A DNA stretch of 48,850 nucleotides from a virus. A program made the translations under genes and the position numbers. The stretch is from positions 3,697-52,546 of IMG/VR virus record IMGVR_UViG_3300030390_000536. One strand, written 5' to 3'. The notes beneath the pieces are model-generated. The model did no database searches, was not told the DNA's origin, and worked only from the letters and a program-made list of their open reading frames with translations. Each line of letters starts with the position of its first letter. The first letter of the stretch is position 1. This document shows, piece by piece, positions 16,265 to 25,397 of the stretch.

Positions 16265-17782
16265 TTACTCTGCGAAGTTACCAGAGATCTCGACTGCATG
16301 TAGTGCACCAGCACCAACCATATCGAAAGAGATACCCATGTATACGCGATTAGCCTTGTCTGAGCTAGGAGTGTCCTCAAGAGATACGGCATTGATACGG
16401 TATCCCTTAGCTAGGAAGTCTCCATTTGGCAAGTATCCCGGAGCACTTAACCCATTACGTACAGCAGCTTGAAGGGAGCGATCCAGAACTCCTACAACAG
16501 TATTGATACCTTCCTGAGTGTAAGGGACTTTAGTAGTACTCTGGTACAGCAAGTTAAAGATATCAACTTCACAGCGATTCTCCAACCACAGTAGACCATG
16601 AGTAGCATCTAACCATGAGCCAGAAGCCATACGAGAATCTACGAAACCGTTACGGGCATTGATACCTGTACCGATCTGGACAATGGCTGAACCGAAACGA
16701 GCACGTAAGTTAGCAAGCTCATTAGGTGTAAGGTTCTCGGCAGCGATACCGGGCATCTGCTTCAGGTTCAAAGTGATGGTGCTATCAACAGCTGAGAAGT
16801 TTACGGAAGCAGCACGACCGAATACTGAGGCTGATGGATATGCATTAACATCTTTACTGAAAGTAGACAAGCTGAACCGTAAGGTACGAGTCTTCAACAG
16901 ATGGATGATATCAGTAGGACTAGCATCAACGTAGGACGAGATGCATGAGAGGTCGTTAGAAGTGTTGCAGAAGATACGTTTAGCAGCTTCAGCATAGATA
17001 GCGATCTCTTCAGTAGTGTTACCGTCAACACCGATTGGGAATACGTCACGCCACTTCTTATCAGTAACAAGACCTACGGCCTCAATACCTTTATCATCAG
17101 CAACTAGTAAAGCAGCTACAGGAGATTCTGCATCAATACCTAGAGACAGCTGAGATTGGTGTACTTGTAGGCCGAGTAACTCAGCAGCAGCACCAGTAGC
17201 GTAACCTAATACGCCAGTACCTGCACCAGTAGCTACACCTTCGATAACGAATTGGTAGCCATTGTGAGTAACGCTAATGCCTGTAAGTCCACTAGCGATA
17301 AGCTGATCTTCAACTTCAGCAGCAATCGCATCGTAGGTAGCAGGGGCGGCTACAGAAGTAAGGTCGAGGTCTGTAACACTGATCACACCTAAGGCATCCA
17401 TCTCAATAGAGAATGCAGCACTGTCACCAGTACCTAAGATAGCAGCTTTCAATTCATCAGCAGTGCCAGTCCCGCCACCAGTTAAGGTTGCAGCCTGAGC
17501 AGTCTCATAACACATCTGGACAACGAAGTCTGTAGGTGTAGGAGTCTGGCCATAGAACGCAGCAGCAGCTTTGTAAACCTCAGAAGAGGCAGACCAGTCA
17601 GCAGCAACGCCTGTAAGATCTGTGTAAGAGCGATAACGCTCAGCTGGTAAGATGTCCTTGCCCATGTTGGCAGCATCAGCATCAGATGCTAGGAATCCTA
17701 GTATGCCAAAGTTACCACCTTGTACGCCAGTAGCGGCGACAGAGATAGATACGTTAGCGAATTCTGTAATATCAATAGCCAT
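16265..17782 (-). CDS. Contractile tail sheath protein (DUF3383)
   Basis: This 505-residue protein shows the DUF3383 sheath pattern. An N-terminal strand (VSISVAATGVQGGNFGILGFL) is followed by a Tyr-rich SYTDLTGVAADWSASSEVYK segment and an Ala/Gly-rich inserted domain. The C-terminal handshake region has NARNGFVDSRMASGSWLDAT, WLENRCEVDIFNLLY and QEGINTVVGVLDRSLQAAVR. The length is usual for the family. It polymerises around the tube and contracts on infection. It makes the assignment of a myovirus tail secure. Confidence 0.9.
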   Translation of the reverse strand: MAIDITEFANVSISVAATGVQGGNFGILGFLASDADAANMGKDILPAERYRSYTDLTGVAADWSASSEVYKAAAAFYGQTPTPTDFVVQMCYETAQAATLTGGGTGTADELKAAILGTGDSAAFSIEMDALGVISVTDLDLTSVAAPATYDAIAAEVEDQLIASGLTGISVTHNGYQFVIEGVATGAGTGVLGYATGAAAELLGLQVHQSQLSLGIDAESPVAALLVADDKGIEAVGLVTDKKWRDVFPIGVDGNTTEEIAIYAEAAKRIFCNTSNDLSCISSYVDASPTDIIHLLKTRTLRFSLSTFSKDVNAYPSASVFGRAASVNFSAVDSTITLNLKQMPGIAAENLTPNELANLRARFGSAIVQIGTGINARNGFVDSRMASGSWLDATHGLLWLENRCEVDIFNLLYQSTTKVPYTQEGINTVVGVLDRSLQAAVRNGLSAPGYLPNGDFLAKGYRINAVSLEDTPSSDKANRVYMGISFDMVGAGALHAVEISGNFAE

Positions 17783-17796
17783 GTATATGGTCCTTG

Positions 17797-18348
17797 TTAG
17801 TTTGGATAGTCAATGTCGTAAGGATTTACAACGATGTCTGGTAAGATTATTTCATCTAGGCCGGGGTTAATAAACTTACCTGCCACGATTACTTTCTGCA
17901 TGTTATCTACAGTCTCTTCAAAGTTACGCTCAACATACACATCAAGGCTGAAGCCCTGACGAGGTTCCCACTCGGTATGTTCAAGCTTAGCAGCCTCGTT
18001 ACTTAGTGGAGTACATAATATAAAGCCGTAGCCAGTACTGAACATAAGAGACTTCATAGCCTCGCTAGTCCAGCCATGCATGATCCTTGTACCAGCTTCA
18101 CCGTCATCATCTACTAGACCAATGCGAAAGCGTAGGCGAGCTAGTGATCGAGTAAGGTAAGTGGTAGTCTCATCAGTTTGTTCTTTTATGTATTGAGCTG
18201 GAATACTTTCTTGATACTCTTCAAGTAGTTTTACAGAGCAGAAGTTTCCAGAAGGACGTTCTCCTTGCTTGTTAGCTGGGTAGGAGAACTTAGGAATACC
18301 TACCATCTGATCTATGAAGTACTGTATAGCACGTATGTCTGATCTCAT
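17797..18348 (-). CDS. Neck / tail terminator-type protein
   Basis: This 183-residue protein lies immediately before the sheath gene and after two head-tail connector genes, with a TAATG overlap to the latter. It contains YLTRSLARLRFRIGLVDDDG and a C-terminal SLDVYVERNFEETVDNMQKV, which recall the neck or tail terminator proteins of contractile phages. These cap the tail tube and join it to the head. The assignment rests mainly on position and general fold pattern. Confidence 0.55.
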   Translation of the reverse strand: MRSDIRAIQYFIDQMVGIPKFSYPANKQGERPSGNFCSVKLLEEYQESIPAQYIKEQTDETTTYLTRSLARLRFRIGLVDDDGEAGTRIMHGWTSEAMKSLMFSTGYGFILCTPLSNEAAKLEHTEWEPRQGFSLDVYVERNFEETVDNMQKVIVAGKFINPGLDEIILPDIVVNPYDIDYPN

Positions 18349-18725
18349 TAGGATGGGCTCCAGTTCTTGTCCTTCTCAAGCAGATACTCACGATATCCGT
18401 AAGTATCTTCATCACTCATTTGAATGACTCGATAGTACTTGCCCTTGTAGCTGGCCATGTCACCATGATCAAGCTTGTACTTATCTATACAGCTCATACT
18501 TATATAATCACGAAGTCGTTCACCACCGGGCATGGCATCTACAGAGATACCTTCCTCTAGTTGTGAGAACTTGTTACCAGCTATAATAACTCCGAAGATG
18601 GTCGAGACTACTTGAGAGCCTTCCACCCAATCATTGTTAGCGTCATAAGAGCCAGCTGAGATAGTATACTTGGTAAGCCTTGTCAGCATGTCAGCGTCAA
18701 AGGCTTCTGTCATTTGCATAGTCAT
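18348..18725 (-). CDS. Putative head-tail joining (head closure) protein
   Basis: This 125-residue beta-rich protein lies between the DUF4054 connector and the tail terminator. Its DYISMSCIDKYKLDHGDMAS and YKGKYYRVIQMSDEDTYGY match the strand pattern of head closure/stopper proteins (a small beta-barrel that 'senses' a value and then YRV). The start could be the first, second or third Met (18725, 18719 or 18713). No direct motif proves the function. Confidence 0.5.
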   Translation of the reverse strand: MTMQMTEAFDADMLTRLTKYTISAGSYDANNDWVEGSQVVSTIFGVIIAGNKFSQLEEGISVDAMPGGERLRDYISMSCIDKYKLDHGDMASYKGKYYRVIQMSDEDTYGYREYLLEKDKNWSPS

Positions 18726-18726
18726 A

Positions 18727-19086
18727 TTAGATACCTACTGGCCCGGCGAACATCATGTCTCGATAGAACATGTAACGCTTACCGTAAGAGGTAGATCCGA
18801 AGTCATCAGCAGATACATTGGAAGTGCCAACAGCCCGTTTGATTACTACATCATTAGTCTCTTTATGAGATACTGGAGCCAAGGCACCTGCATCACCAGC
18901 TTCTGTCTTTAGCGCGGCGTATAGCCAATGTGCGGCTAAGTATACCTGTGCAGGATCATACACATCCATCCACTTGCCGGGAGAGTTCATGACAAGGGCA
19001 GCGTCATCTAAGAATAGCTGCACACGAGCATCAGTGTAAGTATCGAACTCTGGAAGTCTTACACGGAAGTCTGCCAGAGTAGCCAT
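18727..19086 (-). CDS. Head-tail connector, DUF4054
   Basis: This 119-residue protein begins LADFRVRLPEFDTYTDARVQ and continues with a helical LFLDDAALVMN and YLAAHWLYAAL, the clear signature of the DUF4054 adaptor family. It then has GSTSYGKRYMFYRD near the C-terminus. It forms the first ring under the portal. It overlaps the preceding gene by a stop-start TAATG. Confidence 0.8.
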   Translation of the reverse strand: MATLADFRVRLPEFDTYTDARVQLFLDDAALVMNSPGKWMDVYDPAQVYLAAHWLYAALKTEAGDAGALAPVSHKETNDVVIKRAVGTSNVSADDFGSTSYGKRYMFYRDMMFAGPVGI

Positions 19087-19430
19087 TACTTAGCCTTCTT
19101 AGCAGCTGGCTTCTTAGGAACTTCTTCAGCTTCTTCTTCAGCCAGTACAGCACGAGCAGCAGCAATCTTAGCAGCACGAGCTTCTTTAACTTCCTTATCG
19201 GATAGCTTAGGAGCAACTAGCAGGACTAGCTCACCATTTTCAATCATACCTTCAGCGGCAGCTGAGAACTTCTTCCACTCTTCATCAGACAACTCAACTG
19301 TCGAGCCAGATGGAATGTTTAAGTACTCAGGCATTAGTCCACCAATAACTACAGTCTGGGACTCCTTATCAACAGTCTTGTGACGAGCTAGTATAGAAGT
19401 GTTGAATGGTAGTTTGGATTGAATTTTCAT
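19086..19430 (-). CDS. Small virion-region protein, unknown
   Basis: This 114-residue protein starts MKIQSKLPFNTSILARHKTV, has a beta-rich middle (PSGSTVELSDEEWKKF) and ends in an Ala/Lys/Glu-rich charged tail (EEVPKKPAAKKAK). It sits between a one-membrane-segment protein and the DUF4054 connector in the head-tail region. I do not recognise a family; it may be a minor head or connector protein. A good AGGA leader and tight spacing support that it is a real gene. Confidence 0.6.
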   Translation of the reverse strand: MKIQSKLPFNTSILARHKTVDKESQTVVIGGLMPEYLNIPSGSTVELSDEEWKKFSAAAEGMIENGELVLLVAPKLSDKEVKEARAAKIAAARAVLAEEEAEEVPKKPAAKKAK

Positions 19431-19449
19431 ATTAGATTCCTCTTTTTAT

Positions 19450-19701
19450 TTATTTGATTTCGCTTTGTGACCTAACCATATCCTCTCGGATGTAGTGCAC
19501 ATTGCTGTCAATTCTTATGATGAGATCACGCATTTCACGCACCTCTTCGTTTACTTGCTTATCAATTACCTGCTCTGCTTGTATTACAGCAACGGCTTTG
19601 CCTACGCTGAAGATGGATAGTACTACCCACGTAGAGAACGAGAGCAAGCACGTACCTACGATGTTCTCGAAGCAGAGAAGTTTTGAGGGCTTTATTGTCA
19701 T
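19450..19701 (-). CDS. Small protein with one membrane segment and coiled coil
   Basis: This 83-residue protein has a hydrophobic segment at about residues 14-38 (GTCLLSFSTWVVLSIFSVGK) followed by a charged helical coiled coil (NEEVREMRDLIIRIDSNVHY). It lies between the major capsid gene and the connectors, directly after a strong inverted repeat. It resembles no lysis protein closely. It could be a holin- or spanin-like accessory, or a minor membrane-associated virion protein. GGAG eight bases before the ATG supports the start. Confidence 0.6.
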   Translation of the reverse strand: MTIKPSKLLCFENIVGTCLLSFSTWVVLSIFSVGKAVAVIQAEQVIDKQVNEEVREMRDLIIRIDSNVHYIREDMVRSQSEIK

Positions 19702-19716
19702 AAATAATCTCCAAGG

Positions 19717-19745
19717 CCCGGGACCTATGCTTAGTAGATCCCGGG
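19717..19745 (-). terminator. Inverted repeat after the major capsid gene
   Basis: The 7-bp stem CCCGGGA/TCCCGGG (19717-19723 and 19739-19745) has a 15-base loop and lies 20 bases after the capsid stop codon. There is no T-run, but the GC-rich stem could reduce read-through or protect the capsid mRNA end. Confidence 0.6.
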
Positions 19746-19764
19746 ACTATTTAGTAAAGGAAGA

Positions 19765-20880
19765 TTAGATACCTACCCAATGCTGTACAGCAGCGGCACG
19801 AATCATCTCAACACCAGCGAAACGGCCATAGCAGTTTACTTCAAATTCCAAGCCCTTGTACTGGACTGGCAAATGCATGTAAGGGAATGGCTCACGAACG
19901 CGCATGTTGTCTGCACCAGAAGCAACTACAGTGAAACCTTCACCGCCATTTCCGGGCTTGATCTGATCAGACAAAGCACCAGTAGGAGTACCAGCATCGT
20001 TGGTAGCTGGGTAGATGCCTGCAACTTCGTTTACATCTTTGATCTGGTCAGCAGAAGTAATGAAGTCGTTGTTGGCCAAGAACCAGTTAAGGATTGACAC
20101 ATCGCTCTGCAAAGAACGTGGAGTGTTCTGCAACAGCTTCTTGTTAGCAACAGACATGAGGATCATATCAGGACGGAAGATCTGCAAAGTATCTGCATAC
20201 ATCTTGGTCAGTGCAGTGGTCAAGTCAGCAATGATCTCGTCTGGAGTCTTAACACCACGCCAGCGAACATTAGAACCAGCAGCAGCCTGTGCTACCACAG
20301 TACGGTCAGCAGTCAAGCAAGGTGCATCAGCTGGACCATCGTAGAAGCCGTGAAGCTTATTGGCACGATCACCAAAGAAGATTAGCTGGTTTACTTTCTC
20401 TTCATAAGACAGACGAGATGCGTTAGCCTTCTGAGCTTCAAGAGGTAGGCCAGTCAACTTAGCAGAAGCAAGTTCCTGACGAGAGAAACCAAAGGCATTA
20501 CCCAAGGTCTTGACAGAGATGGTATTCTCTACACCGCTGATGTCACCACGAGGTAGGTCAGTTGCCTTACCAGCAATCACCTGAGTCTCACCACGCTTGT
20601 CATAGCTACGGTAAGTGATAGAGTTAATACCTTCACCACCTTCAGTATTGAGTGCGAACAACTCACGACCTTTTAGGTTCGGGTAGAGGATATCAAAGCT
20701 TTGAGCCTGAATGTATTCAAGCTGACGCTGAAAGAATACGCCCTCATCATCCGTTGCCAGAACACCAGTACTGATGAGATGCAACGTAGCATCGTCAAGG
20801 GTAAAGTCAACCTTGGCTTGATCAAACATTAGATTGCCAGAGACTTCATCAATTGCGTACGCTTTTACTACTTTAGACAT
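19765..20880 (-). CDS. Major capsid protein (DUF2184 family)
   Basis: This 371-residue protein matches the DUF2184 group of HK97-fold capsid proteins. The sequence has FFQRQLEYIQAQSFDILYPN, EGINSITYRSYDKRGETQVI, GNAFGFSRQELASAKLTGLP, KANASRLSYEEKVNQLIFFG and a C-terminal PVQYKGLEFEVNCYGRFAGV. It follows protease-scaffold and cement protein genes, as expected. It is flanked by hairpins on both sides, consistent with a separately tuned abundant transcript. The start is clear (AAGGA before the ATG). Confidence 0.9.
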   Translation of the reverse strand: MSKVVKAYAIDEVSGNLMFDQAKVDFTLDDATLHLISTGVLATDDEGVFFQRQLEYIQAQSFDILYPNLKGRELFALNTEGGEGINSITYRSYDKRGETQVIAGKATDLPRGDISGVENTISVKTLGNAFGFSRQELASAKLTGLPLEAQKANASRLSYEEKVNQLIFFGDRANKLHGFYDGPADAPCLTADRTVVAQAAAGSNVRWRGVKTPDEIIADLTTALTKMYADTLQIFRPDMILMSVANKKLLQNTPRSLQSDVSILNWFLANNDFITSADQIKDVNEVAGIYPATNDAGTPTGALSDQIKPGNGGEGFTVVASGADNMRVREPFPYMHLPVQYKGLEFEVNCYGRFAGVEMIRAAAVQHWVGI

Positions 20881-20907
20881 AATAGAATCCTTATAAATAT
20901 TTTAAAT

Positions 20908-20926
20908 GGCCCGTAGTGTACGGACC
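20908..20926 (-). terminator. Hairpin between cement and capsid genes
   Basis: GGCCCGTA-GTG-TACGGACC forms an 8-base stem with one mismatch. On the minus strand it is followed by ATTTAAAATATTTAT. It may be a partial terminator or processing site ahead of the capsid gene. Confidence 0.55.
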
Positions 20927-20948
20927 TTAATAGAGTTGTAAGTATGGC

Positions 20949-21482
20949 TTAGATGTCGATACGTACTTTGATGACATCACCTTCACCACCTAGCTCGTCT
21001 GGGTAGACGTTAGAGGTAGCTTTAATACCAGTACCAGCAGAGACAGCAGTAAAGTCACCTAGCACGATATCTTTACCATCTGACCCAGGAGTAATACCAC
21101 TTGAGGCAGTTGTAACAACATTCAAAGGTACTGACAAATCAGTAACAGCAGTTGAACCTACTAGGCGAATGTACAAATAGCCTTGACGAATAATAGATAC
21201 TGATTCAGTCTGTAGGTAAGAAGTAGAGCCATCAGAAGGGCGAGTACTTGCTTCATGGTTGTATTCACGTTGAGAGATAGCGAACACTTTAACATCAGCA
21301 GTGTCAGCAGTACCACCTTTCACGCCGCGAGGATTTGCAACAGAAGCATCTCGGGACATGGCTTTACCGAAGCCTAAGGTGGCATCAGTTAGGATACCAG
21401 TTTGAACAACGCGAGGACCTGAATCAACTAAGTCGCCAGCGTAACCGTTCTTGGTGTATAAGTTAAAATCTTGAGTAGGCAT
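20949..21482 (-). CDS. Capsid cement/decoration protein
   Basis: This 177-residue protein directly precedes the capsid gene. It begins NLYTKNGYAGDLVDSGPRVV, has GFGKAMSRDA and ends with a Gly-rich YPDELGGEGDVIKVRID. This is the beta-tulip or structural cement pattern found in phages with DUF2184 capsids. It probably stabilises the expanded shell from the outside. Confidence 0.7.
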   Translation of the reverse strand: MPTQDFNLYTKNGYAGDLVDSGPRVVQTGILTDATLGFGKAMSRDASVANPRGVKGGTADTADVKVFAISQREYNHEASTRPSDGSTSYLQTESVSIIRQGYLYIRLVGSTAVTDLSVPLNVVTTASSGITPGSDGKDIVLGDFTAVSAGTGIKATSNVYPDELGGEGDVIKVRIDI

Positions 21483-21511
21483 AATAATTCCTTAATAATT
21501 GGAGGGTGTTG

Positions 21512-22561
21512 TTACTTGCTGCCAGCTTTCTGGCGAGCGATCATACGTGAACGAGCATCAGCTACTTTCTGCACAGGCTTGGCATCAACTACTACATGCG
21601 TTTCCTGTTGCTTCAGTAACTTACCCATAGGTGTTTCACCTTTAGAAGAGTCTACTAGGATCTCGAACATGGCTGAAATATAAGCCTCGCTCTTACCAGT
21701 AAAGTCCTTGTCAGGCATTTGGTCTTCTACTACTAGACGGTGAATGTCAGCAATAGACTTACTACCAAGGTCACGCATGTCTGCGATCAGACGAGCATCC
21801 TCGATAGTTTGACAGCGTTCAATTACGCCCTCACTCGCGGCAGTCACAGCATCAGCTAGTTCTACCTTAAGACTTTCTACAGCAAGCTCAGCTTTGTCAG
21901 CAGACTCTTTGAAGTCTACAACAAGTTGCTTCTGAGTTTCTAGCTCGGCGTTAGCCTTGGCCAGTTCATCTACAACTAGCTGGTGATCTTCATCAGTAAC
22001 CATTACAACTTCTTCATCGGCTACACGACAGCTTGATCCAGCACGACCTTTAGCAACGATTGCAATATGATTCGCACGAATGTTGCGTTGGAAGTACTTG
22101 CCATCTACTTCTTCGATGTCGCATAGATAACCCGCTGAGAGTTCCTGTGTGCCATCCTCAAGGACATCAATAGCAGCCTGATCTGTTAGGATCAACATGC
22201 CTGATAAGGTATCCTCATCACGAACTGGCATGCCCTCAAGCATACCTACCTGAAGGTCAGAAGCATTCTTTGCAGTAACTGCAATAGCTTTACCTTCAGC
22301 ATCTTTAGGATGGCCAATAGTTACTGGTGCAGAACGGAAGGTACTCATAGAGTCTTCAGCGAACACATCAGCTTCATCACGCCATACTGTGATTACTTTA
22401 TTAGGATCTTCATCTTGTATGCCCAGCTGCTTGGCTGAGTATAGTTGCGAACCAGTACGGGCAAAGGCGCATGGTACATGCATCTGGCCAGAGTCGGTAA
22501 GCTTTCGCTCCGTAGGTACTTCGATACGGTCAGCGAGTTTTACATCACTTAGAATCGCCAT
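21512..22561 (-). CDS. Prohead protease-scaffold fusion (DUF2213)
   Basis: This 349-residue protein starts at ATG 22561 (MAILSDVKL) with AGGAAA upstream and overlaps the portal gene by 17 bases. The first ~190 residues are the DUF2213 protease: SAPVTIGHPKDAEGKAIAVT, LSAGYLCDIEEVDGKYFQRN and NIRANHIAIVAKGRAG, containing the usual His-Pro and N-x-x-A-I-V/G-R-A-G motifs. After that comes a long coiled coil (VVDELAKANAELETQKQLVV) that serves as internal scaffold, and a basic C-terminus. In the family, the protease matures the prohead by cutting scaffold. Confidence 0.85.
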   Translation of the reverse strand: MAILSDVKLADRIEVPTERKLTDSGQMHVPCAFARTGSQLYSAKQLGIQDEDPNKVITVWRDEADVFAEDSMSTFRSAPVTIGHPKDAEGKAIAVTAKNASDLQVGMLEGMPVRDEDTLSGMLILTDQAAIDVLEDGTQELSAGYLCDIEEVDGKYFQRNIRANHIAIVAKGRAGSSCRVADEEVVMVTDEDHQLVVDELAKANAELETQKQLVVDFKESADKAELAVESLKVELADAVTAASEGVIERCQTIEDARLIADMRDLGSKSIADIHRLVVEDQMPDKDFTGKSEAYISAMFEILVDSSKGETPMGKLLKQQETHVVVDAKPVQKVADARSRMIARQKAGSK

Positions 22562-23858
22562 TAGGTTTTCCTGTAGTTGGTGGTAGTTTATTCGGGTCAA
22601 TGCCTACTACGGCATCCTTCGATACTGATCCATACTCCTTGAGTTCGTTTAGTGCAGACTCAGGACTTAGGATACCCGCTGTGGTATAGTTCAACATCTC
22701 CTCAGACTTCAGGCGCAATCGCTCAGCCTTCTGTGCAGCAGACTCAGGGAAGATACAATTCCATTCGTACTCGAACTCTTCCTCACCTAGCCCGAAGTGT
22801 GCAGCTAGTAATTGATCTACAACTATAAGTCGAGGATCGTATACAGACTTGTGCTGCCCCTGAAGGGTTTCTATATAGTTTACTAAGTCAGATTCACCTG
22901 TGGCATTCATACCGTCTGGTGAAGCAGAGAGGAAGCGTGTAGCTGGGATAGAGACTGATGCGGATACCATCTTTAGGTATTCCCATATCAGATCCTTCAC
23001 ACCGGATAGCTGTATCTTCTTCTGCTCATACTCCTCAGTCGAATCCAATATGGATACTCCGAAGACTGACTTAATACTTTTCCATTCTGAGAAGCGATTC
23101 AGCATAGCACTGGTGCCAGCGTCAGACTGTAGAATGTTTCTTAGGCCTTCTACCTTGATGATATCAGTGTTAGACTCTTGTACCATCTGAGCAGCAGCTC
23201 GGCTAGTAGTGTGGAAGTCATCCATTTGTGTCATCAAAGGTATTAGGATACTGTCACTATACCAAAGGTTACGTTGACGTTCGTAGATAGGCAGTTCAGT
23301 ACCTTCAAAGCGTATCAACCGATCCTTGTGAATAGGTGAAGTAGTGTTAACGAACTGGTAATGATCAGGCATACCAAAAGTAACACTCATAGGCCTCTGA
23401 TCAATCTCTCCTAAGGTTACGATACGTGTACGGTCAACAACATGCATTGATCGTAGGCATCCGGGCTTTAGGTTCTTCCAGTTCACTGGCTTGTCTGTAG
23501 TACGACCGTCATCAATGTCTAGGACAATAAACGATGTACCATACAGCCTTGCCCACTTATGAGCCTCACGGAATATATTTGATACTTCAAAATGCCTGTC
23601 GGCCTCTTGTGCAGCATCCGATTTAAGCTTTCGCCATTCTCTTGTCAAGTCTTGTGGGATGATCTGGCATACCTTTTGAGATAGCCAGTCTTCCCGGTAA
23701 CGTGCTGATAAGGCAACATGGTCATAGTTCTTGCCACTATGGTCCCATCTGTTTTGTGTGCCTTTATCCTTTGCAGTACCTAGTCCAGTTGCAAGATTGG
23801 ACAGACCATCAAACATAGAGACAGGCTTAGTATCATCATTGATAATTGTCTCAGTCAT
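22545..23858 (-). CDS. Portal protein (DUF1073-like)
   Basis: This 437-residue protein has the DUF1073 portal pattern. LSQKVCQIIPQDLTREWRKL is followed by FREAHKWARLYGTSFIVLDI with its G-x-x-x-I/L-x-D core, VDRTRI, the clip region around RNLWYSDSILIPLMTQMDDF, and the C-terminal SIPATRFLSASPDGMNATGE with Y-x-x-I-x-x-x-Q. It lies between the fibre cluster and the protease-scaffold gene. It forms the 12-subunit DNA gate. The start is supported by AAGGA. Confidence 0.9.
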   Translation of the reverse strand: MTETIINDDTKPVSMFDGLSNLATGLGTAKDKGTQNRWDHSGKNYDHVALSARYREDWLSQKVCQIIPQDLTREWRKLKSDAAQEADRHFEVSNIFREAHKWARLYGTSFIVLDIDDGRTTDKPVNWKNLKPGCLRSMHVVDRTRIVTLGEIDQRPMSVTFGMPDHYQFVNTTSPIHKDRLIRFEGTELPIYERQRNLWYSDSILIPLMTQMDDFHTTSRAAAQMVQESNTDIIKVEGLRNILQSDAGTSAMLNRFSEWKSIKSVFGVSILDSTEEYEQKKIQLSGVKDLIWEYLKMVSASVSIPATRFLSASPDGMNATGESDLVNYIETLQGQHKSVYDPRLIVVDQLLAAHFGLGEEEFEYEWNCIFPESAAQKAERLRLKSEEMLNYTTAGILSPESALNELKEYGSVSKDAVVGIDPNKLPPTTGKPNGDSK

Positions 23859-23867
23859 GTTTAGTCC

Positions 23868-24098
23868 TTATGATATTTCCTTTACAGACAACCGGGAAGA
23901 CCAAATGCCTGACCTAGCCCAGATAGATTCTCCTGTTGCTGCCGGAAAGAAGCTTGGGGAGTTATCTGGTAGAGTAAAGTTATTGTCATCTGTGGTAGGT
24001 GCACCGTCAGAGTACGCGAGCACGACCGGGTAAGGGCCATGCCTTTGCAGCACTGCTGAGGTTGAGGATACCTCTACCCATGTGGATGTTATTTCCAT
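23868..24098 (-). CDS. Small virion protein, paralogue of a fibre N-terminal domain
   Basis: This 76-residue protein is a free-standing copy of the first ~80 residues of the protein at 25397-26149. Both begin M-E-(I/L)-T followed by W, share SS(T/S)S-V, PV-L-YS-G-P, FTL, FPA-GE-IWAR and a final V-x-E. The pattern resembles a small capsid- or tail-decorating beta domain. It sits directly before the portal gene with GGAG before the ATG. Function unknown; virion attachment module is the best guess. Confidence 0.65.
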   Translation of the reverse strand: MEITSTWVEVSSTSAVLQRHGPYPVVLAYSDGAPTTDDNNFTLPDNSPSFFPAATGESIWARSGIWSSRLSVKEIS

Positions 24099-24110
24099 TC
24101 GTATCTCCTA

Positions 24111-25397
24111 CTATGGCACATCATTAATGATGTTTGCCGCTGTCATGTTATACATTTGGAAGATGCAATTAGCTTCTGTACCACTATCTTGCAGGTAAGG
24201 ATAAGTATCTCCGTCACCCATTCTCCACCAATGCTTAGGTTGTGTTGATAGAGTATCTAAATCTTTAGGGACTCCACCGTTATATATGTCAGAAACATTA
24301 GAGCTTTGGTCAGAGTCAAATACTGCAAACTCATCTACCTTACAATCTCTCATGTAATTCCCTGCACTATACCTACCTACTCTAAAGTTATCGGAAGGTA
24401 TATCTCCATTGTACCCGAACGCTGTATGGCTGTTGCTGGTACTTTTCAGTACGCCATCAATGTAGATATTAAACCTACCGTAGTAGTCATTTATCTGAGT
24501 ACTTTGAGATCCTGTAGTACCGCCATCATAAGTAATCAACACATGCTGCCAAGTGTTAGGAGTAAGTGTTGCCGCTTGTGTTTGCAGCTGAATCCTATTA
24601 TACTGATGTCCATACCTAAACCTTAAGCACTTTCCACCACTTGCATTTACCTGATGGAGTACTATATGGCCTCCATTAGTAGTGGTAGAATCCCCGTAAT
24701 AGAATATGGTTTGCCCTTGTGAGGACGTACTTGCGTTGTACCAAAAAGATACTGACCAAGAATCAGAAGCACCCGAACCATTTCCAGAACGGCCTAGTAT
24801 GCCACTTAGCAGGGAAGCGTTGGCCCCTATGTAGTCTTGGTTCTCAAACTTAGTACTCTTTGTATTTGCAAACGGAGGACTGGATACTGTCAAAGTTAAC
24901 GTCTGAGAATCTTCCCCGTTATAGTTTATAGCCTTAACAGGTATGGAGTAAGTGCCCTCCACTAATGAGGACCCTCCTATAAGCTTTCTAGGGTTGCCTT
25001 CTACTGTGGTAACACCCACAACAGAGGACAGGTCCCATTCGTAGCCTACTCCTAAGTCGGCAGTAAGCTCATAGTTCAGTGTTTCCCCTTGAGTCAAGGA
25101 TACACTTAGAGAGCTAGTGACTGTAGGAGCTTCATTGGTAGGAGTACCCGCACTTGAGAACATAGCATTTAAGGTGTTGCACACATCTATCTCAGAACCT
25201 GTGTATGGATTGTCATCCTTATCTACAAAATCAGAGTGATCAACTTCAGAAACAATCTCAATTTGTCTAGCTAGGTCTATGATGGTTACTTTGTCTACAG
25301 GCACAGTAGCTTGTAGGCTATTTACAAACTGTGCACCGTTAGCATCTTCTATAAATATAGAGTTAGCTTCTAAGTCTTTATATATTTTTATACTCAT
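24111..25397 (-). CDS. LamG-domain virion fibre protein
   Basis: This 428-residue protein has an N-terminal attachment-like part (IYKDLEANSIFIEDANGAQF) common in aquatic phage virion proteins. An Ig-like segment follows at ~95-175 (GETLNYELTADLG). The C-terminal LamG/concanavalin domain (~180-410) has SWSVSFWYNAS, NTWQHVLITYDGG, RFNIYIDGVLKS and VDEFAVFD, the signatures of that fold. It probably binds carbohydrate on the host or particles. It is located between terminase and portal, so a head fibre is more likely than a tail fibre, which is inference. Confidence 0.8.
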   Translation of the reverse strand: MSIKIYKDLEANSIFIEDANGAQFVNSLQATVPVDKVTIIDLARQIEIVSEVDHSDFVDKDDNPYTGSEIDVCNTLNAMFSSAGTPTNEAPTVTSSLSVSLTQGETLNYELTADLGVGYEWDLSSVVGVTTVEGNPRKLIGGSSLVEGTYSIPVKAINYNGEDSQTLTLTVSSPPFANTKSTKFENQDYIGANASLLSGILGRSGNGSGASDSWSVSFWYNASTSSQGQTIFYYGDSTTTNGGHIVLHQVNASGGKCLRFRYGHQYNRIQLQTQAATLTPNTWQHVLITYDGGTTGSQSTQINDYYGRFNIYIDGVLKSTSNSHTAFGYNGDIPSDNFRVGRYSAGNYMRDCKVDEFAVFDSDQSSNVSDIYNGGVPKDLDTLSTQPKHWWRMGDGDTYPYLQDSGTEANCIFQMYNMTAANIINDVP

